The translations under genes and the position numbers were made by a program. Shown piece by piece: positions 60,749-64,000 of a stretch of DNA of 64,000 bases. Under the pieces are notes generated by a model. It worked only from the letters and a program-made list of their open reading frames with translations, ran no database searches and was not told where the DNA came from. How positions within the stretch are numbered: the first letter of the stretch is position 1; the number at the start of each line of letters is the position of its first letter. Source of the DNA: Glutamicibacter sp. JC586. GTDB taxonomy: Bacteria; Actinomycetota; Actinomycetes; Actinomycetales; Micrococcaceae. Where the stretch lies: NCBI RefSeq assembly GCF_009805585.1, contig NZ_VHIN01000002.1, forward strand, positions 434,001 to 498,000, given 5' to 3'.

Positions 60749-61414
60749 ATGCCTTCGATGAATCCAGAACTCTTTGCGAGCTGGACCTATGCTCAGAACC
60801 ACGTCACCGAGCCTGAGCACGTGGCGCAGGTTCGTGAACGCGCAGAGGATTTAGGAGTGCGGTGCATCGATCCGGCAGGGCGGTCCATGTTGCAGTTGCT
60901 GTGCACCTTGCGTCGGCCACGTAGCGCGGTGGAGATCGGATCCGGAGTAGGAGTCGCGTCCTTGGCAATGCTTGAAGCCGTCGGCCCTTCCTTGACCCTG
61001 ACTGCCATCGAGTCCGATTTAGAACATGCAAATGCCATGCGTCAAGGATTGCGAGAATCCGGTATCCCATTGGCGCGGGCGAGGATCATCAACGAACGTG
61101 CAGAAAATGTTCTCTCACGGCTAGCTGATCACGCCTACGATCTGGTGCTAATCGATGCTGGCGCAGAGCTACTACTTGAATATGTTGCCGAAGCTAAACG
61201 CATTGTTGGTGTCGGTGGTGTGATCATCCTGAACAATGCTTTTGACGATCACCGACTGGCCAAACCCGCCGTACGTCGTACCTCTACGGTAATGACCCGA
61301 GATGCTTTGCGAATGCTTCGCGAAGACCCACGGCTGCAGACGCACCTGTTCCCCAGCGAGCAGGGTTTGTTCGTGGCTACAGTGTTGCCACAGCCTACCG
61401 CTAAAACTCGCTAG
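60749..61414 (+). CDS. O-methyltransferase (SAM-dependent, class I)
   Basis: 221 residues of the COMT-like/CaffeoylCoA O-methyltransferase fold. SAM-binding motif I is VEIGSGVGVASLAML near residue 70, then TAIESDLEHANAMRQGL and LVLIDAGAE. It is divergent from the SigE-like gene, as in mycobacteria (Rv1220c beside sigE, from memory). ATG 60749 has GAGGA upstream. The substrate is unknown. Confidence 0.9.
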   Translation: MPSMNPELFASWTYAQNHVTEPEHVAQVRERAEDLGVRCIDPAGRSMLQLLCTLRRPRSAVEIGSGVGVASLAMLEAVGPSLTLTAIESDLEHANAMRQGLRESGIPLARARIINERAENVLSRLADHAYDLVLIDAGAELLLEYVAEAKRIVGVGGVIILNNAFDDHRLAKPAVRRTSTVMTRDALRMLREDPRLQTHLFPSEQGLFVATVLPQPTAKTR

Positions 61415-61421
61415 AAATGCC

Positions 61422-61451
61422 AAAAGGACCGACGCTTTTGTCGGTCCTTTA
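61422..61451. terminator. Bidirectional terminator
   Basis: An 11-bp stem AAAGGACCGAC/GTCGGTCCTTT with a 6-nt loop, between the O-methyltransferase and DUF3117 genes. It works on both strands. Confidence 0.85.
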
Positions 61452-61480
61452 GTACGATCGCTGCGGGCAATCAGGAAAGA

Positions 61481-61648
61481 TTAGTCAGTGACTTTGAGCA
61501 GGCAATCACGTAGCTCAGTCGCTTCAGCGCTATTCAGCTCAACAACAAGCCGTCCCCCGCCATCAATTGGTAGGCGTAGGATGAGGCTCCGGCCCTCTTT
61601 GACAACTTCCATTGCTCCGTCGCCGGTGCGTGGCTTCATTGCAGCCAT
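61481..61648 (-). CDS. DUF3117 family small protein
   Basis: 55 residues, exactly the usual DUF3117 size, beginning MAAMKPRTGDGAMEVVKEGR. The rest, LRLPIDGGGRLVVELNSAEA, is a beta-rich core. ATG 61648 has AAGGGA 8 nt upstream; the open frame extends to 61699 without support. Actinobacterial, function unknown; from memory M. tuberculosis Rv1211 is the homologue in the same neighbourhood. Confidence 0.93.
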   Translation of the reverse strand: MAAMKPRTGDGAMEVVKEGRSLILRLPIDGGGRLVVELNSAEATELRDCLLKVTD

Positions 61649-61771
61649 TAAGCTGTTCCCTTCGTCTGGGCTAACGAGCGTGACGAGCTTTTGCGTCACG
61701 CACTACCGCTTGCGTTGTCCATGCTCCACCGATATTCCCGGCTGAGTTGGGACTCTTATCTTCTATTATTA

Positions 61772-62116
61772 CTAATTTTCGCTCGTGTCGCTAATCACAC
61801 GCCGTGACTGCAGGTCACGAATCGTATTTTCAAGGCTAGTAATTTCTGCCGCAAGCACATCGAGAACTTCATCCACTTGATCGCATCGATAGCCACGCAA
61901 CCCCAGCGAAAAGCGAACTTTGTCGATATGATCGGCGCGAGGATGCTCGGGCAGCAACACCGGTGGCAGTGACGCTTGATGCTCAACCAGGCCCACTACC
62001 GGTTCATTAGAAGATTCAAAGTGTCGACCGGTGCCGAGTTTTTTCCGCTGGTTTGAAAATAATAAGGCCACGGCACCAACCAACAGAAGTGCAATCAGGA
62101 TCAATAAGAACGGCAT
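61772..62116 (-). CDS. DivIVA-domain small membrane protein
   Basis: 114 residues. An N-terminal transmembrane helix (about 2-20, FLLILIALLLVGAVALLF), a short linker, and a DivIVA-like segment FSLGLRGYRCDQVDEVLDVL, then a coiled coil (ITSLENTIRDLQSRR). In DivIVA proteins this segment binds curved membrane and organises growth. It is 8 bp after the LOG-family stop, with GGGGAG at ATG 62116, so the two form one operon. From memory Rv1209 is similar. Function inferred from the domain only. Confidence 0.88.
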   Translation of the reverse strand: MPFLLILIALLLVGAVALLFSNQRKKLGTGRHFESSNEPVVGLVEHQASLPPVLLPEHPRADHIDKVRFSLGLRGYRCDQVDEVLDVLAAEITSLENTIRDLQSRRVISDTSEN

Positions 62117-62124
62117 GTACTCCC

Positions 62125-62901
62125 CTAGAGCGCGTCTTTCGAATCGGTCTTCTTCTTCCCTGCATTCAACACAAAGTCGACAGCCTCGTCGGGATCATCG
62201 GTCACCATGAACAGGTCCAAATCCTTGGGCGAGATCGCTCGTTCAGCAGCCAAGGTATTGGTCAGCCAATCGACGAGGCCACCCCAGTATTTGGTTCCCA
62301 CCAAGACAATCGGGAAGCTGGTGATCTTCTGCGTCTGCACCAAGGTCAGGGCTTCGAAGAGTTCATCCAAGGTACCAAATCCGCCAGGCAGGACGATGAA
62401 ACCCTGCGAGTATTTGACGAACATCGTCTTGCGAACGAAGAAGTAGCGGAAATTCAGCCCTTTGTTCACCGAGGAGTTCAGGCCGGTCTCGAAAGGAAGC
62501 TCGATGCCCAGACCAATGGAGATTCCGTCATTCTCCGCCGCACCTTTGTTAGCCGCTTCCATGGCGCCTGGCCCCCCACCAGTGATGGTGGTAATTCCAG
62601 CCTCGGCTAGTCGGGCGCCAATACGATACGCCATCTTGTAGTAGGGGCTCTGGGGATCTGTGCGTGCGGAGCCAAAAACTGCAATCGCTTCCCCGGTACC
62701 GGCTAGGGTTCCAAATCCGTTGACAAATTCAGATTGAATACGAAGAACGCGCCACAGATCGCTGTGCGTCACGTCTTCTTGCGGGCTCTCCAGAAGGTAG
62801 TGATCAAGCTGCTCGTCGGGACGCTTGCCGGGCCAGCTCGCTTCAATGTGGCGCGCTTGCCCTTCGCGAGCGTTCTTTTCACTCTTTCGCTGATGAACCA
62901 T
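62125..62901 (-). CDS. LOG/TIGR00730 family Rossmann-fold protein
   Basis: 258 residues. The LOG signature is GGGPGAMEAANKGA and PGGFGTLDELFEAL, the site of cytokinin riboside 5'-monophosphate phosphoribohydrolases, which release the base from nucleoside monophosphates. Family members in bacteria often lack cytokinin substrates. ATG 62901 has a TAGAGT box 6 nt upstream and no ribosome binding site, so a leaderless mRNA is likely. It is the first gene of a LOG-DivIVA-like pair. Divergent from gluA. Confidence 0.92.
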   Translation of the reverse strand: MVHQRKSEKNAREGQARHIEASWPGKRPDEQLDHYLLESPQEDVTHSDLWRVLRIQSEFVNGFGTLAGTGEAIAVFGSARTDPQSPYYKMAYRIGARLAEAGITTITGGGPGAMEAANKGAAENDGISIGLGIELPFETGLNSSVNKGLNFRYFFVRKTMFVKYSQGFIVLPGGFGTLDELFEALTLVQTQKITSFPIVLVGTKYWGGLVDWLTNTLAAERAISPKDLDLFMVTDDPDEAVDFVLNAGKKKTDSKDAL

Positions 62902-62907
62902 GACTTC

Positions 62908-62913
62908 ACTCTA
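62908..62913 (-). promoter_or_regulatory. Candidate -10 box, leaderless LOG-family mRNA
   Basis: TAGAGT on the minus strand, 6 nt before ATG 62901. Confidence 0.45.
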
Positions 62914-63023
62914 TCCGTTATTGGCTAGCAATTCGGACTGTGTCGATGTACCAGCTAAGTGACAGTTTTGTAACAACTAGATGTGACTTGTTCGATGTGG
63001 CGTGTTGTGCCTCTCACATCCAG

Positions 63024-63029
63024 TAATGT
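63024..63029 (+). promoter_or_regulatory. Candidate -10 box, leaderless gluA-type mRNA
   Basis: TAATGT lies 7 nt before ATG 63037; no ribosome binding site between. Confidence 0.5.
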
Positions 63030-63036
63030 CTTAGGT

Positions 63037-63810
63037 ATGAACAGCGATCATCAGGCTCAGCCAGCAACATCGGACCCTATCGTCCAGTTGGCTGGAGTCA
63101 ACAAGCACTACGGTTCGTTGCACGTGCTCAACAACATCAACCTCAACGTTTCAAAGGGCGAGGTTGTCGTGATTCTGGGCCCGTCAGGCTCAGGTAAATC
63201 AACGTTGTGCCGTGCCATCAACCGGTTGGAAACAATCGACGAAGGCACCATCAAGATTGACGGTCAGACTCTTCCTTCCGAAGGCAAAGCGTTGGCTAAA
63301 CTCCGCGCGGACGTCGGAATGGTTTTCCAGTCATTCAACCTGTTTGCTCATAAGTCAATTCTTGAGAATGTGACTCTCGGTCCCATTCGGGTCAAGGGCA
63401 TGAAGAAGGTTGCTGCCAAGGAATTGGCCATGCAACTACTTGACCGCGTTGGCGTCGCCAACCAGGCTTCCAAGCTCCCAGCACAGCTATCAGGCGGACA
63501 GCAGCAACGCGTGGCCATTGCCCGCGCACTAGCAATGAAGCCCAAGGTCATGCTCTTTGATGAACCGACCAGCGCTTTGGATCCAGAAATGATTAATGAA
63601 GTTCTGGACACCATGGTGGGCCTCGCTAAGGAAGGGATGACCATGCTTGTGGTCACCCACGAGATGGGCTTCGCCCGCAAGGCCGCTGACCGAGTGATCT
63701 TCATGGCCGATGGTCAGATCGTGGAACAAGCAACTCCTGATGAGTTCTTTACCAATCCACAGTCGGATCGCGCCAAGGACTTCCTCGGCAAGCTCATCAC
63801 CAACCACTAA
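63037..63810 (+). CDS. Polar/glutamate-type amino acid ABC transporter ATP-binding protein
   Basis: 257 residues. Walker A GPSGSGKST near residue 48, VFQSFNLFAHKSILEN (Q-loop), signature LSGGQQQRVAIARAL and Walker B VMLFDEPTSALDPEM. It lacks extra C-terminal regulatory domains. Sequence and neighbour match GluA of glutamate importers. ATG 63037 is used; the frame is open to 62983. The TAATGT box 7 nt before it suggests a leaderless mRNA. It is followed 30 bp later by the binding protein. The remaining permease genes would lie beyond the window. Confidence 0.95.
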   Translation: MNSDHQAQPATSDPIVQLAGVNKHYGSLHVLNNINLNVSKGEVVVILGPSGSGKSTLCRAINRLETIDEGTIKIDGQTLPSEGKALAKLRADVGMVFQSFNLFAHKSILENVTLGPIRVKGMKKVAAKELAMQLLDRVGVANQASKLPAQLSGGQQQRVAIARALAMKPKVMLFDEPTSALDPEMINEVLDTMVGLAKEGMTMLVVTHEMGFARKAADRVIFMADGQIVEQATPDEFFTNPQSDRAKDFLGKLITNH

Positions 63811-63840
63811 TTTCATCACCCGCATCCAATAGGAGAAATC

Positions 63841-64000
63841 ATGCGTAAGTCTCGTTTCGGTAAGGTCGCGGCAATGGCAGCAATCGCTGCTCTGGCTCTG
63901 ACCTCGTGTGGCGGCTCGGACAGCGAAGCTGACGGCGACAAGATTCGTATCGGCATCAAGTTCGACCAGCCAGGTCTCGGTTTCAAAGATGGCGACAACT
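63841..64000 (+). CDS. Amino acid ABC transporter substrate-binding lipoprotein (partial, 5' end)
   Basis: Only the first 53 residues are in the window. A lipoprotein signal with lipobox LTSC (Cys23) is followed by IRIGIKFDQPGLGFKDGD, the start of a GluB-type glutamate-binding protein. TAGGAGAAATC precedes ATG 63841. It continues past base 64000. With the ATPase next door it forms an importer of glutamate or a similar amino acid. Confidence 0.9.
   Translation, partial: MRKSRFGKVAAMAAIAALALTSCGGSDSEADGDKIRIGIKFDQPGLGFKDGDN

Overview
The window is a chromosomal stretch of a moderate-GC Gram-positive actinobacterium, most probably a Micrococcaceae member (Arthrobacter/Glutamicibacter-like). The evidence is the set of actinobacterium-restricted families (UPF0182, DUF2342 zincin, AdnA/AdnB, UvrD2 with HRDC, DUF3107, DUF3117), the coproporphyrin-type heme pathway, frequent GTG/TTG starts, many predicted leaderless promoters (a TAnnnT box 6-7 nt before the start codon) and a gene order that, from memory, matches two blocks of the Mycobacterium tuberculosis chromosome (around Rv3193c-Rv3208A and Rv1205-Rv1232c). 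I see 56 protein genes, three initiator tRNA genes and no rRNA, CRISPR array, insertion sequence or prophage. The genus is inference.

Layout. 1-11 kb: a cysteine desulfurase cut by the window edge, an unknown protein, a FolP2-type dihydropteroate synthase paralogue followed by an Rv2671-like RibD-C reductase, a lipid kinase, a J-domain protein, TrmL, an orphan RskA-like membrane protein, the electron-transfer flavoprotein pair etfB-etfA with a coupled PIG-L deacetylase, and an HtrA-type protease. 11-21 kb: envelope genes (TPM-domain coiled-coil protein, PspA, UPF0182 membrane protein, Lon-like PDZ protease, DUF2342 zincin) interrupted by three tandem initiator tRNA genes. 21-34 kb: DNA repair and recombination (SprT/YgjP-like protease, UvrD2, NudC, an aminoglycoside-phosphotransferase-fold pseudokinase, AdnB, AdnA, an alkyltransferase-like protein, a DnaQ-like exonuclease).

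34-37 kb: a complete methionine ABC importer (metN-metI-metQ). 37-47.5 kb: nearly the whole heme pathway. Eight minus-strand genes (hemE, cgoX, chdC, cpfC, hemC, hemD, hemB, hemL) are divergent from hemA, with repeated ATGA/GTGA start-stop overlaps. The presence of CgoX, CpfC and ChdC indicates the coproporphyrin-dependent route. 47.5-55.4 kb: TetR regulator, DUF3107 protein, RNB ribonuclease, DEAD-box helicase, a solitary adenine methyltransferase, PHP phosphoesterase and an Xaa-Pro aminopeptidase. 55.4-64 kb: YflT-like stress protein, the operon PRC/MgtE_N/CBS protein-DUF1003-Mrp, TatB and a SigE-like ECF sigma factor, O-methyltransferase, DUF3117, a DivIVA-like membrane protein, a LOG-family protein, and the start of a glutamate-type ABC importer cut by the window end.

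No large novel system stands out; this is mostly conserved core genome. The points most worth following are the FolP2/RibD-C pair, the orphan RskA-like protein together with a SigE-type sigma factor lacking an adjacent anti-sigma gene, the pseudokinase between the two repair-helicase loci, the solitary methyltransferase carrying a 33-bp perfect palindrome near its start, the hemA/hemE intergenic inverted repeat, and the triplicated initiator tRNA unit.
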